Assembly: GCA_002917075.1 (NCBI GenBank)
Contig: NTMA01000039.1
Location: 186,001-250,000, forward strand
From: Hawksworthiomyces lignivorus
Taxonomy: Eukaryota; Ascomycota; Sordariomycetes; Ophiostomatales; Ophiostomataceae
Direction of reading: 5' to 3'
Length of the DNA: 64,000 nt
Position numbers and translations under genes: made by a program. Of this stretch, positions 43,303 to 53,622 are shown piece by piece. Positions within the stretch are counted from its first letter, which is position 1. Each line of letters opens with the position of its first letter. A model generated the notes under the pieces. The model worked only from the letters and a program-made list of their open reading frames with translations, did no database searches and had not been told where the DNA came from.

Positions 43303-44616
43303 ATGGCACGCACGGAGCCGCTTCCGCCCTTTTCGGCGCCCGCCCCCGCCTCCTACGATCCCTATCTCGACCTGGGCCGCCTGCTGGCCCGCCTCGACCA
43401 GAACATCCTCCGCGCCGACGGCGACCGGTGGCGGCGGCTCGTGGGCGACGAGTTCCAGCGCCTGCAGGCCCGCTTCGACGTCGGCGCCGCGCGCACCCTG
43501 CTGGCGCGCGTCGAGCAGGGCGCCTCCCTGGGGCTCGGCGGCGCCAAGGCCCACGCGCGCCGCCACGAGCTGCAGGCCGAGCTGAGCCGGCGCCGCGCGC
43601 TGGTCGACCAGCTGCAGGAGCGGCTGGACGACCTAGATGAGGAGGCACGCGCCGCGGCAGCTCTGGAGGAGGAGGAGGAGACGAACGGCGGCGGCAGAGA
43701 CGCGGACGAGAACGAGTACGACGGTGGGGCAGCCGGCGAGGACGGTGTCGATGACGTCCTCGCCCACGTCCTGCAGACGCCGAGCCGGAGCACGCGCTCG
43801 CCTGCTGCGAATGGGACGACAGACACAGATGGTGCCGATGACGTGCGAGACGCACCCAGCCAGACAGCGCAGCCAGAGATCACACAAGCGAGTGCCGCGC
43901 CAGCAGCAGCAGCAGCAGCAGCAGCAACAAATGGCGCTGCCCAGCTAAAGCCAAAAAGGAGGAAAACAAATCGCGTGAGGATAGCAGCCGGCGCAGACGA
44001 GAACGGCACGGCCAGCCCAACACGGACATCCACATCCACACCACCAAACACAACAACACCACCAGCAGCGACAGCGACAGCAACCGCGACTACGTCATTG
44101 CCACAGGCCACGCTGCGGGCGAGAAGCGGCCGAGGTAGGGCTGCTTCAGGCGACGACAGCCGCCAGCGTGGTACGGCGCTCACCACGTCGGCCGAGATCG
44201 ACGAGAAGGCTGCAGCCGCGGCCTCGGAGCCGGCCATGCGCGCGTCCCTGCTGTCGTCCGGCGGCCGGTCGGCCGAGGAGTCCGCCGTGGCAAACGAGGA
44301 GACGCTGCTGGACCACCACCGCCGCGAGCAGGAGGCCCTCTCCGAGGACATCCTCCGGCTGGCGCAGGCGCTCAAGGAGAAGTCCATGGCGACCGCGCGC
44401 ATGCTCGACGAGGACAAGGGCGTCGTCGACCGCGTCGGCGAGGGCATGCACTCCACCACCGAGAGCCTGACCGCCGCCAGCCGCAGCATGGCCCTGCTGT
44501 CGCGCATGACCGAGGGCAAGGGCTGGTGGGGGCGCCTGCTCCTCTACGGCATGGTCTACGGGCTCATGGTCGTGCTCGTGCTGCTGTTTTTCTTCTTGCC
44601 CAAGTTCCGGCTGTGA
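43303..44616 (+). CDS. USE1: USE1-type ER SNARE protein
   Basis: A single exon; the ATG at 43303 gives MARTEPLPPF and 437 residues and is preferred over the in-frame ATG at 43156, whose extra 49 residues look unlike the family. The helical N-terminal part has DLGRLLARLDQNIL and ARTLLARVEQGASL. A long acidic then Ala/Thr-rich linker (about 120-330) makes it longer than yeast or animal Use1. The C-terminus has the SNARE-like helix (HRREQEALSEDILRLAQALKEKS, then MLDEDKGVVDRVGEGM) with Asp rather than Gln at the expected central layer, as in Use1, followed by a tail anchor (YGMVYGLMVVLVLLFFFLPKF). Known role: Qc-type SNARE with Sec20 and Ufe1 in Golgi-to-ER traffic. Confidence 0.88.
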   Translation: MARTEPLPPFSAPAPASYDPYLDLGRLLARLDQNILRADGDRWRRLVGDEFQRLQARFDVGAARTLLARVEQGASLGLGGAKAHARRHELQAELSRRRALVDQLQERLDDLDEEARAAAALEEEEETNGGGRDADENEYDGGAAGEDGVDDVLAHVLQTPSRSTRSPAANGTTDTDGADDVRDAPSQTAQPEITQASAAPAAAAAAAATNGAAQLKPKRRKTNRVRIAAGADENGTASPTRTSTSTPPNTTTPPAATATATATTSLPQATLRARSGRGRAASGDDSRQRGTALTTSAEIDEKAAAAASEPAMRASLLSSGGRSAEESAVANEETLLDHHRREQEALSEDILRLAQALKEKSMATARMLDEDKGVVDRVGEGMHSTTESLTAASRSMALLSRMTEGKGWWGRLLLYGMVYGLMVVLVLLFFFLPKFRL

Positions 44617-44764
44617 GAGGGAGACGAAAGAGAGAAAGAGGACGAATATAATAATGCCTTGTACGAAAAGAAACGCGAAAGCATCCATGAAGGTCAAAAT
44701 GCTTTCATTGTATTAAACTAAAAAGGAAAATCACCGGTGCAAATTAGGAACGCTGTACCATTTA

Positions 44765-46023
44765 TCATAATAGAGCCGCTTCGAGCATCCTGTCTGCTTT
44801 CTTAGCCCATCTTCTGTGCTTCTTCCTCGCCAAGGTTTCCGCATCTTTCATCCACTCCCGTGCTCTCTGCCGTAGGGGGGCGGTATATTCTCCTTATTTT
44901 CGATCACTCCAATTGGCATGCCCTTCTCCTGCATTGTGTTGTCAGATCAGGGATCATTTTCAGGGGTGTTCGATTGGATTTTGAGGACTCACTGGCTTCT
45001 GGTACGTAAAATATGCGGGCATCTCGGCGGCTTGGAGGTAGACGTCACTGTCCGGCGTGTCCGTCGTCGTATTTGCCCCTTCTTCTGCTGCTCCTGAGAC
45101 CGCCATCTTTTTCTTTTCGGGTGCCGCCCCCACCAGCCGGGTGTCCCAGGCCACGCTCGTCTTGCGTAGGAAAAACGCACAGAAACGCGCAAACTCGTCT
45201 GCGAACAGCTGGCAAGTCCGACTAGGCCGGAAGTGGCGGGGCTGCGTGTGCTTCTGGCTCTTGTAGTGCCGGGCTGCGAACCAGTAGAGATGCGGCTTGG
45301 CAATGGACTCAAAAAGCTGGCCGGAGAAATAAAAGAGAGGAGCAAGGAGAGGCAGCGTTAGCGAGGATGTTTTCATTCACAAGACAAAGGCGCCATGAGA
45401 ATGGAGACGAACACCTACATAGAGAATATACCGCTCGCCAAAGATGCCAGCGGCGGCGCAGTCCCGGCTGATGGTCGCCTTGTATTCGAAGCCAGTCTCG
45501 TCTCTGTAGACGCGGTATAGTGCTATGAAAGTATGAGCAAGCAGGACCAAGATTCGCGGGAGAAAATATTGAAGAATGCCATACTTGTATCGACAAAGAA
45601 CTCGGCCTGCGCCCGGCCCTTGGCGCGGCGGTCATCGAGGCGCTTCTGGACGGCGGCCGGCAGCTGCTGCGCGGCCCGGTGGAGGTGCCGCAGCAGGTAC
45701 TGCTTCTCGCGGCGCCGGCTGCCCTTGTGCAGCGAGTCCTCCAGCCAGTCGCGGAGGACGACGTGGACCGCTCTGGGCCCGCGCTTGAGGGCGCCGCGGA
45801 GGACGCTGCTCTGGTCTCGCTTGGGCTTCGCATACTCCTCCCGCGTGCAGAGCACGTGAGTGACCTCGTCCGTGACAGAGGCCGAAAACTTCCCGCCTTG
45901 GTACGTCAGCCAGCGGGCGACATCTGCGTCGGACCAGCCGGGGCCCAGAGGGCAGGCGATGGCCACGATTACACCTCGGAAAATCTGCTTGGTAGTTCTA
46001 GGCTTGCCCGATGGCATCGACAT
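44765..46023 (-). CDS. BRCT-domain protein with an apparent frameshift near the end
   Basis: Exons 46023-45585, 45522-45419, 45316-44993 and a last exon from 44928. The first ATG of MSMPSGKPRTTKQ is used. A single BRCT domain spans about 10-110 (FRGVIVAIACPL, WLTYQGGKFSASVTDEVTHVLC, then VVLRDWLEDSLHKG with the conserved Trp). A basic region and a second domain (TLYRVYRDETGFEYKATISRD, LFESIAKPHLYWFAARHY, FCAFFLRKTSVAWDTRL) follow. As written the frame stops at 44848 after ENIPPPYGREHGSG, giving 315 residues. If the C6 run at 44875-44880 had one more C, it would continue as a basic helix (LRQRAREWMKDAETLARKK) to a stop at 44765. BRCT domains bind phosphoproteins in DNA-damage signalling; this protein's role is unknown. 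Confidence 0.8.
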
Positions 46024-46378
46024 GGTGAGCAAAAGTTGATACGAGCGTAAGAGGCTGGGCTACAAGAATAAGAACGGGTATAGGTTAGAGGAGGAGACGG
46101 TACGTGTCAGATAAAGAGCGATAGAATGTATGCCGACTTGATATGAGCAGTATAGAGAAGAAGCAATGACCTAGAGGTAGTCCTGTTTTAATTCTGGCGT
46201 GCAGACAAGGTGCGGTTTTTTTATTTATTTCATATACCCATACAACGTAGAGAAGAGCGGAACGCTAAGAAGCATGTGTGAGGACCAGGTGATCGGTATA
46301 CTGATACGACTTTTACAAAGGTATAGAGAAACAAGAAAGGCAGCGGTGGAGCATAAAGTGAGAACCAGCAGGCGCCTC
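46024..46378. other. Spacer between trpC 3' end and the BRCT gene
   Basis: Both neighbours are on the minus strand, so this holds the trpC 3' UTR and the BRCT-gene promoter. No coding sequence. Confidence 0.6.
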
Positions 46379-48796
46379 TTACCGCCCAAATTGCTTTGCT
46401 GTCTGCACAAACGCTCGAATCTTCTCCAGGTCCTGCTTGCCCTCCGTCTCGACACCGCTGCTGACGTCGACGCCGAGGATGCGGTCGCTGCCGTGCCCCA
46501 GAGCGTCCAGCACGGCCTTGAGGTTGGCCGGGTTCAGGCCGCCTGCAAACAAAAATGTCAAGCCCGGATCCCGCTCGAGCTCCGCTAGGACGGACGACAC
46601 CTCGAGCCGCTCGCCCGATCCCGACCCCGAGTCCAGCAGGGGAGCCACATGATAACCGCGCAGAGCCAGCCCAGGCTCGCCAGGCCCAAACTTGTGCATG
46701 ACAGGCACCGGAATGAACCGGGCCCACTCGATGGGCTCTCGCCCGTGCAGCTGGACTACGTCCAGGTTGTACAGACGCTGCTTGGCCAAGATGTATTCCA
46801 AGGTCTGGTTCTGGAACACGCCGACGAGGAGAGGCCGCCGCTTATGCCGCCGGGAGAGGGTCTCTCGTGAAAAATTGAAAAACTCGGTGTTTGCGAGGGC
46901 AGGGGCTGATTCTGCTGCTGTTGCTGCTGCTGCTGCCGCTGTTGTTGATGTTGCTACTGGTAGTGTCTTCTGCGTGCCGGTCTTGTCTGCTCCGCCTGTC
47001 GCCTCAGAATAGCCGTGCACCGCCTCGGAAATCGCCAGGGCCGTCTCGTCCGACACAAACCGCTTCGTGCCGGGGACGAGAATCATGCCGACCATGTCCG
47101 CGCCGCTCCTCGCCGCCTCCAGCGCCGCCTCGGCGCTACGCGTCCCGCAGATCTTGACAAGTAAGGGCTGTGTTCGGACAGAAGAAGAAGAAGAAGAAGA
47201 AGAAGAAGAAGAAGAAGGAAGGGTGGTCGCACCTGAGCAGAGCTGGCGGATGAACTGGGCCGGGTCGGCGGCGCGCATAATAGCCTCGCCGACGAGCACG
47301 GCGTTGACGCCGTCCTCCTCGTTGGCGACGACGTCGGCGCGAGTGTTGATGCCGCTCAGGGCGCACAGGATGGTGTCGGCGGGGACCATGCTGCGCAGGC
47401 GGCTGGTGGTCTTGAGGTCGACCTCGAAGCTCTCGAGGTTGCGGTTGTTGACGCCGATGACCTTGGCGCCGAGCCGCTCGACGGCGCGCGTCATCTCGGC
47501 CGCGTTCTGCACCTCGACCAGCGGCTCCATGCCCAGCGACTGGCTGTAGCGGTACAGGCGCGCCAGCGTCTCGTCGTCGAGCATCTTGACGATCAGGAGC
47601 ACCGTGTCGGCGCCGGCCAGGCGGGCCTCGAGGATCTGGTACTCGTCAAAGATGAACTCCTTGCGCAGGATGGCCGGCCGGTTGGGCATGGCCTGCAGCA
47701 CCTGGCGCACAGCGCGCAGATCGTCGATGCTGCCCTTGAACCAGTCTGGCTCCGTCAGCACGGAGATGACGCTGGCGCCCGCCTCGGCGTAGGCCCGCGC
47801 CTGCACCGGCGCGTGGATGTCCAGGGCGAAGACGCCCTTGGACGGCGACGCGCGCTTGATCTCGGCCATCAGTGCCACCGGGAAGGGCGACTGGCGCAGG
47901 CGGTCCACCAGAGACAGCGCCGGCGGCGCAGCGCCCGCGTCGTACGCCGCCTGCAGGTCAGCTGGGCGCTGCGAAGGGATCTCCTTTTGTGCTGCCACGA
48001 GCTCGCGCCGGCGAGCGTAGATCTTCTGCAGAATGTTGCTGCCGCTCTTGGACGGAGCGGAAGCAGCCGCTGCGGGCGCCGCAGGAGCTGCAGCCTTGTC
48101 TTTCCCTTGGAGCTGCTCGTTCTCGGCCCACGTGCCGCCGCGCAGCAGCAGGAAGTTGCGCACCATGGCGCGGCCCTCGGCAGACAGAATGCTCTCGGGG
48201 TGGAACTGCACGCCTTCGATCGTGAATTCTTTGTGCCGCACGCCCATGATGACCCCTTGGCTGCCGTCTGGCTTAGAGATCCAGGATGTGACTTCGAGAG
48301 AGGGGGGCAGCGTCCCGTAGGTGCCAGCGAGCGAGTGGTACCGAGTAACGGGCAGGTTCTGGGACAGGCCGGTGTACACGCCACGGCCGTCGTGTGATAG
48401 CGGAGACGTCTTGCCGTGCAAGATTTCACCAGCTGAGCTGACGGTGCCACCAAAGACATCAAAGATGCACTGCTGGCCCATGCAGACACCGAAGATTGGA
48501 ATCTTGCCAGAGAAATGCCGGATGGCATCCCGGCTCACCCCAGAGTCGGTGGTGGGGTGGCCGGGACCCGGGCTGATGACCAGCTGCGTCGGTTTGAGAG
48601 CTGCAAGCTCGTCAACGGTGACTTTGTCATTGCGGATGACGGTGACCGTTGCACCCTCTAGGACAAGATATTGATATACGTTCCAGGTGAAGGAGTCATA
48701 GTTGTCAATGAGAATCAGATTGGAAGCTGTCGGAATTGGATCCGCCGCCTTGGGATGGTGGGGCGAATGGTCAATGATGTCCAGTGCAGAAGGCAT
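46379..48796 (-). CDS. trpC: Trifunctional tryptophan synthesis protein TrpC
   Basis: A single exon of 805 residues with three enzymes in the fungal order. The glutamine amidotransferase subunit of anthranilate synthase spans about 25-230: [24 protein letters not shown], nucleophile Cys105 in GVCMGQQC, and VQFHPESI. Indole-3-glycerol-phosphate synthase spans about 253-525: [13 protein letters not shown] (here [13 protein letters not shown]), [44 protein letters not shown]. Phosphoribosylanthranilate isomerase is at about 555-805: [50 protein letters not shown] run of 12 serines links the last two domains. Together with TrpE it catalyses three steps from chorismate to indole-glycerol phosphate. 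Confidence 0.97.
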   Translation of the reverse strand: MPSALDIIDHSPHHPKAADPIPTASNLILIDNYDSFTWNVYQYLVLEGATVTVIRNDKVTVDELAALKPTQLVISPGPGHPTTDSGVSRDAIRHFSGKIPIFGVCMGQQCIFDVFGGTVSSAGEILHGKTSPLSHDGRGVYTGLSQNLPVTRYHSLAGTYGTLPPSLEVTSWISKPDGSQGVIMGVRHKEFTIEGVQFHPESILSAEGRAMVRNFLLLRGGTWAENEQLQGKDKAAAPAAPAAAASAPSKSGSNILQKIYARRRELVAAQKEIPSQRPADLQAAYDAGAAPPALSLVDRLRQSPFPVALMAEIKRASPSKGVFALDIHAPVQARAYAEAGASVISVLTEPDWFKGSIDDLRAVRQVLQAMPNRPAILRKEFIFDEYQILEARLAGADTVLLIVKMLDDETLARLYRYSQSLGMEPLVEVQNAAEMTRAVERLGAKVIGVNNRNLESFEVDLKTTSRLRSMVPADTILCALSGINTRADVVANEEDGVNAVLVGEAIMRAADPAQFIRQLCSGATTLPSSSSSSSSSSSSVRTQPLLVKICGTRSAEAALEAARSGADMVGMILVPGTKRFVSDETALAISEAVHGYSEATGGADKTGTQKTLPVATSTTAAAAAATAAESAPALANTEFFNFSRETLSRRHKRRPLLVGVFQNQTLEYILAKQRLYNLDVVQLHGREPIEWARFIPVPVMHKFGPGEPGLALRGYHVAPLLDSGSGSGERLEVSSVLAELERDPGLTFLFAGGLNPANLKAVLDALGHGSDRILGVDVSSGVETEGKQDLEKIRAFVQTAKQFGR

Positions 48797-48938
48797 TTTG
48801 ATTAATTGAAGAGGAGGGAAGTAAATCTAAGAGGGAAATTGGGAAGGCAGCCCCTTTTCCTGCGTGTGCCACTCTCTGCTTGGTTTGTGACAATGAGAGG
48901 GCTGTGAGGGCGAGTCTGTTTGCGGGACACCAAAACTG

Positions 48939-48945
48939 TGACTCG
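48939..48945 (-). promoter_or_regulatory. Near-consensus CPC1/Gcn4 site upstream of trpC
   Basis: TGACTCG, one mismatch from TGACTCA, lies about 145 bases before the trpC ATG. Amino-acid biosynthesis genes in fungi are commonly under cross-pathway control through this site. A single imperfect 7-mer is weak evidence. Confidence 0.25.
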
Positions 48946-50166
48946 ATCGATGTTCCGAAGGCGGAATGGTAATCAGTCTTAGTGAGCTTAAAAATTTGCT
49001 TGGCTCAAGGAATTACTGTAGGCTTATGCTCAACCGGCCAGATCCAGGAACGCCACGCCGTGTACCATCTACAGTGCTTGCACTGTCTAACAACGGTTAT
49101 TTGTCTTCGAGGCTCACCAGGTCCTGAGCCGACAGGGTTTTCCGACAGGTTTTCCGACACAGTTTCCCGGCGAGTTCTCCGGCGATACATTCAATAAACC
49201 TCTGACAGATTATAGCTCTGCGTCTATAAGCAATCTCGACTGAAAGTGAATTTTATTGAATGTCGCACCTCAATGGCTCGTCTCGGAGTCGCTTGCCAGA
49301 GAGCCTTATTAACAGTGAAGCGGAGTCAGCCACACTGTACGAGCCCAAGAGCATCTTGCTCCACCAGTCGTCACATACATCGAGTTCTAGAAGGCTGATC
49401 CAGGAACAACATTATCTATGGATCTGTCGTCGTCATCCGCAGTACAGTACTCTCACTTGTGGAGATATCCGCCTTGAAGATTAGTTAAATAAGTTTGCGG
49501 GGAACGGAACGACATGGCAGCCCAGCTTAAAGCGTTGCTCTCGAGGCAAAGCCTGCGCTAGAAATTTACTTTCTTTCCCTTTCTGCTGACGACAATAATA
49601 TTCTGTTCAATTCCTTATTATTTCCCTGCCACTTTCTCCTCGCTTGTTGGCGAGAGCAAGAACAGTAAAGTTTATTACTGTGTAGCACGGATCGTGCTTC
49701 TCTAAACAGCTTCAACTGTGCCGTACCATATGAAATAGAGCCGCAGAAAGAAGGAGGAGCTTGTAGTTCGCCCTCCTGCGTCTCTGAAGCTAATGGCGAC
49801 TGGATGTCATCCGGCTTCCAACACCGAAGCCCCTCGCGAAGATTGTTATTCTTTCACGAGACTTGGCGTAATATTGACGTCTCCATTGTCCGGTCCTTGC
49901 ATCTTCGGCCCTTACATTTCAATTGCACCAGATGTTCGTCTCTATAGAGACCCTCGGCTAAAGGGTCACCTTTTCATAACGGGCGCAATATCTGGAGTTT
50001 TGCTGCCCTTTTGTATCAATCTGTGTTAATTTCTCCAATTTTGCAAATTAAGCCAAGCCGCAGAAACAAAGAGGCATAACCAACCGAGATCATAGGTGGG
50101 AAAATGCCAAAAGACGAGTGATAGCCAACTTGGCGTCGAGTAACGTGAAGCAAGCAGCATTGAATC

Positions 50167-50173
50167 TATATAA
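50167..50173 (+). promoter_or_regulatory. TATA box of the GH2 gene
   Basis: TATATAA sits 112 bases before the ATG at 50279, a normal distance for an inducible fungal gene. Confidence 0.5.
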
Positions 50174-50278
50174 CGGCGTCAATCTGACGACAACATTGCA
50201 ATAGAACAGAAGCGACATATTCGTTCGTCCGCGCTTCAACCAAGCAGCTTTCTCAACCTAGTCTAGACGACAGCAGTT

Positions 50279-52933
50279 ATGGCGTCGTTCACTGGAGTGA
50301 AACCGGGCGCTGCTCTGCGCATCTGCCTGCTGCTAGTTACATGGCTCTGGTTCTTCAATGTGTCGTCAGTGACAGCGCTTGCCATCGAGCAGCGTCGAGC
50401 TGATGCAGACACACCCGCGCGTCAGCGCATCAGTCTCAACAAAGGCTGGAAGTTCTCGCGCTTCACGTCCAACCCGGACTCCCTCTCTTACGCCACGCTC
50501 AAGCCGTGGATGCTCGCATCGGCCACCAAGTTCATTGCCTCTGGCACCAAGCAAGCTATTCCCTCTGACACGAGTGCAGTCAACGTCAAATACGCGCAGG
50601 CTTCCTTTGATGACAGCACGTGGCAGTCTGTCAATGTGCCTCATGACTGGGCTATCGCGGGTCCTTTCAACGCACCTGGTGTCAACGGAGGCATGGGGCG
50701 CCTGCCGTCCAACGGAGTGGGCTGGTATCGGCGGAACTTCACCTTAGCTGCCGAAGACAAAGGCAAATCCATCTTCCTAGATGTCGACGGTGCTATGTCG
50801 TATGCAGCCGTGTGGCTCAATGAGCATCTTGTCGGCGGATGGCCGTATGGCTATGCTTCGTTCCGCCTTGATCTCACCCCTTACATCAAGGCAGGGGGAG
50901 ACAATATCCTGGCTGTTCGGCTGGACAACGCCTTGCAAAATTCCCGCTGGTATCCCGGAGCAGGCATCTACCGCAATATCTGGCTGATCAAGGTTGACAC
51001 GACGCACGTGGGCCAGCAAGGCACATTTATCACTACGCCGTCTGTGACGGCTCAATCAGCAACGGCAAACCTGGCCGTAGAAGTCGAGAACTTGGGCAGC
51101 GCAGCGCGGCAGGTTGATGTCCTCACGGAAGTTCATGTTTTCGACCCGAGCACAGGAGCCGCAGCGAAAGATGTTGTGGCAACGTTTCCCAAAGCCACGG
51201 TCAGTGTGGCGGCTGGCAGCTCTTCTTCGGTCAACAATTCGGTCACCATCTCGAATCCTCAACTTTGGGGACCGCCGCCGGAGCAGAAGCCAAACTTGTA
51301 CGTTGCCGTCACAACCCTGACGGTGAATGGCACCGTCATTGACACATATGAGACCCGCTTCGGTATACGGACAGTGAAGTATGATGGAGACAATGGCCTT
51401 TCTATCAACGGGAAGCATGTTCGCGTCCAAGGGACCAACAACCACCACGACCACGGCTCACTTGGCGCCGCTTTTCATGTACGTGCAGCAGAGCGACAGC
51501 TGGAGATTCTCCATGAAATGGGCTGCAACGCCCTCCGCACTTCGCACAACCCGCCCGCCCCTGAGCTGCTAGACCTGGCAGATCAGATGGGATTTTTAGT
51601 GCTCGATGAGATCTTCGACTGCTGGAACAGCCGCAAAACAACCAACGATTTCCACCTCATTTTCTCCGACTGGCACGAGCCGGATCTGAGGGCGTTTCTT
51701 CGGCGCGACCGCAACCATCCGTCCGTGGTCGTGTGGAGTTACGGAAACGAAATCGGGGAGCAGGGCAGCTCCTCTATTAGACCACTCGCCCAGTCGCTGC
51801 ATGACATCGTTCACGCCGAGGACCCGACACGGCCAGTCACGTCCGCGATGAACTCTGCCTCGGCCGGCAGCGCATTTGCCGACGTCGTGGACGTCGAGAG
51901 TCTTAACTACCAGGGCGAGGGCCTAGGCACGTCTATGTCTTCCTCTTTCCCCGGCTTTCACAAGGCCTACCCGAACAAGATGATCTGGACCAGCGAGAGC
52001 GCGTCGACGCTGAGCACGCGCGGCACGTACATCTTCCCGGTGACCAGCGCCATCAGCGCGACGGCCGGCGGCGCCAGCTCGGGCGGGGACGACAAGAACA
52101 TGTACGTCAGCGCGTACGAGCTGTACGCGGCCGGCTGGGCCTCGTCACCCGACAAGGTCTTCCTGCAGCAGGACGAGCACGCATACGTGGCAGGCGAGTT
52201 TGTGTGGACCGGGTTTGACTACCTCGGCGAGCCGACGCCGTACGACAAGGCCCGCAGCTCTTACTTTGGCATTGTCGACCTCGCTGGCTTCAAGAAGGAC
52301 CGCTTCTACATCTACCAGTCACGGTGGCGGGCCGACCTGCCCATGGCGCACATCCTGCCGCACTGGACGTGGCCGGACCGCGTGGGCGAGGTGACGCCGG
52401 TGCACGTGTTCTCGGCGGCCGACGAGGCCGAGCTGTTTGTCAACGGCAAGTCGGCCGGCCGGCTGACAAAGGCGGAGCACACCTACCGCTTCCGCTGGGA
52501 CAAAGTGACCTACGCAGCCGGCGACCTGCGCGTCGTCACGTACAAGAACGGCACGCAGTGGGCCGTCGACACGAAGCGCACCGTCGGCAGCGCCGCCAAG
52601 CTCAACATGACCGCCGACCGCACCACCATCCGCGGCGACGGCTACGACCTCTCGTACCTCTCCGTCGCCGTGGTCGACGCCAACGGCGACGTCGTGCCCC
52701 AGGCCGACAACGCCATCACCTTTGCCGTCACCGGCGCCGGCGAGATCGCCGCCACGGACAACGGCGACCCAACAGACATGACGGCCTTCCCCGAGAAGAC
52801 GCGCAAGGCGTTCAGCGGCCTGGCGCTCGCCATTGTCCGCGCCACGGACGGGGCGGCGGCAGGACAGACCATCACGGTGTCGGCGAGCGCGACGGGGCTG
52901 ACGGGAGCCCAGGTGACGCTGACGGTGGGATGA
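50279..52933 (+). CDS. Secreted GH2-family beta-galactosidase-type glycosidase
   Basis: A single exon of 884 residues. An N-terminal signal peptide has its core at about 16-36 (ICLLLVTWLWFFNVSSVTALA). The GH2 layout follows: jelly-roll sugar-binding domain (NKGWKFSRF, VNVPHDWAI, GWYRRNFTL, FLDVDGAMSYAAVWLNEHLVG, NSRWYPGAGIYRNIWL), immunoglobulin-like domain, then the TIM barrel (RTVKYDGDNGLSINGKHVRVQGTNNHHDHG, NALRTSHNPPAPELLDLADQMGFLVLDE). The acid/base is Glu491 in SYGNEIGE, and the likely nucleophile is Glu573 in WTSES. The C-terminal part matches DUF4982 and a Big/Ig-like module. It probably releases beta-galactosyl residues from plant or microbial polymers outside the cell; the exact substrate cannot be settled by reading, and related exo-acting specificities are possible. 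Confidence 0.9.
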   Translation: MASFTGVKPGAALRICLLLVTWLWFFNVSSVTALAIEQRRADADTPARQRISLNKGWKFSRFTSNPDSLSYATLKPWMLASATKFIASGTKQAIPSDTSAVNVKYAQASFDDSTWQSVNVPHDWAIAGPFNAPGVNGGMGRLPSNGVGWYRRNFTLAAEDKGKSIFLDVDGAMSYAAVWLNEHLVGGWPYGYASFRLDLTPYIKAGGDNILAVRLDNALQNSRWYPGAGIYRNIWLIKVDTTHVGQQGTFITTPSVTAQSATANLAVEVENLGSAARQVDVLTEVHVFDPSTGAAAKDVVATFPKATVSVAAGSSSSVNNSVTISNPQLWGPPPEQKPNLYVAVTTLTVNGTVIDTYETRFGIRTVKYDGDNGLSINGKHVRVQGTNNHHDHGSLGAAFHVRAAERQLEILHEMGCNALRTSHNPPAPELLDLADQMGFLVLDEIFDCWNSRKTTNDFHLIFSDWHEPDLRAFLRRDRNHPSVVVWSYGNEIGEQGSSSIRPLAQSLHDIVHAEDPTRPVTSAMNSASAGSAFADVVDVESLNYQGEGLGTSMSSSFPGFHKAYPNKMIWTSESASTLSTRGTYIFPVTSAISATAGGASSGGDDKNMYVSAYELYAAGWASSPDKVFLQQDEHAYVAGEFVWTGFDYLGEPTPYDKARSSYFGIVDLAGFKKDRFYIYQSRWRADLPMAHILPHWTWPDRVGEVTPVHVFSAADEAELFVNGKSAGRLTKAEHTYRFRWDKVTYAAGDLRVVTYKNGTQWAVDTKRTVGSAAKLNMTADRTTIRGDGYDLSYLSVAVVDANGDVVPQADNAITFAVTGAGEIAATDNGDPTDMTAFPEKTRKAFSGLALAIVRATDGAAAGQTITVSASATGLTGAQVTLTVG

Positions 52934-53622
52934 AGAGAAAGAAAAGGTACGAGCGAAAGTAGGCATCTCTCAAATGTAATTAAACGATGCAAGAGAAGCA
53001 GATAAGAGGAGCTTCCCGTTTTCTTCCCTTTCCTTCCTTCTTTTCTTTCTTGTGTACATTAAAAAAGCAGGAAAGATCGCTCGTCATTGTGCGTCGTTCT
53101 TTCCTTCGTATTCAGAACAACAAAGACGGTACATATGTACCTTGTAAAATAAGCAAGACCACATTGTATATCAGCGATAATTTGCTATTACGTATGTATT
53201 TCCTAGGTCTGTAAACATAGAGGCGCTGCTTTGCAAGTGCGATGAGGTTGGCTTCCATTTTTGTATTGCAGACATATTAGAGGTTTCTGTTAGTTGCGAG
53301 TCTATGCATCAAAACGACATCCATTGGCTGAGAGAAGGAAGGAGCTTTGGAGCCCCACATAACAAAAACACGCCCTATCCCGTCCGTCCAGCAACGCTAA
53401 GACGCCAAATAGCTCCAGCCGCGTCTTTTTGTAGTGGCTTTCTGTGATAATATTTTTTGCGACCTCCTCGCGATAGGCAAAAGCAGGCAGAAAAACGACG
53501 GTCTCCCATCTCGACCATACCACACTCCCCCCATCCGGCGCCCTGCTTCCGTCTGCCAGGACTCCGAAGCATATTGTACATTGCCGATGCTTGCTGCTAC
53601 ACCTTAATACCCTTTTTCAGCG
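52934..53622. other. Intergenic region upstream of NUP188
   Basis: GH2 3' UTR followed by AT-rich DNA and the NUP188 upstream region. No gene. Confidence 0.55.

Larger units (their letters stand above)
48797..50278. other. Divergent region between trpC and the GH2 gene
   Basis: Upstream DNA of both genes. TTTCCGACA-type words are repeated three times at 49122-49165. A 78-codon frame at 49793-50029 has unnatural composition and is not called. A TATA box lies near the right end. Confidence 0.5.

Noticed and set aside
49793..50029. 78-codon plus-strand frame
   Set aside because: No family features and it sits in the GH2 upstream region; probably chance.
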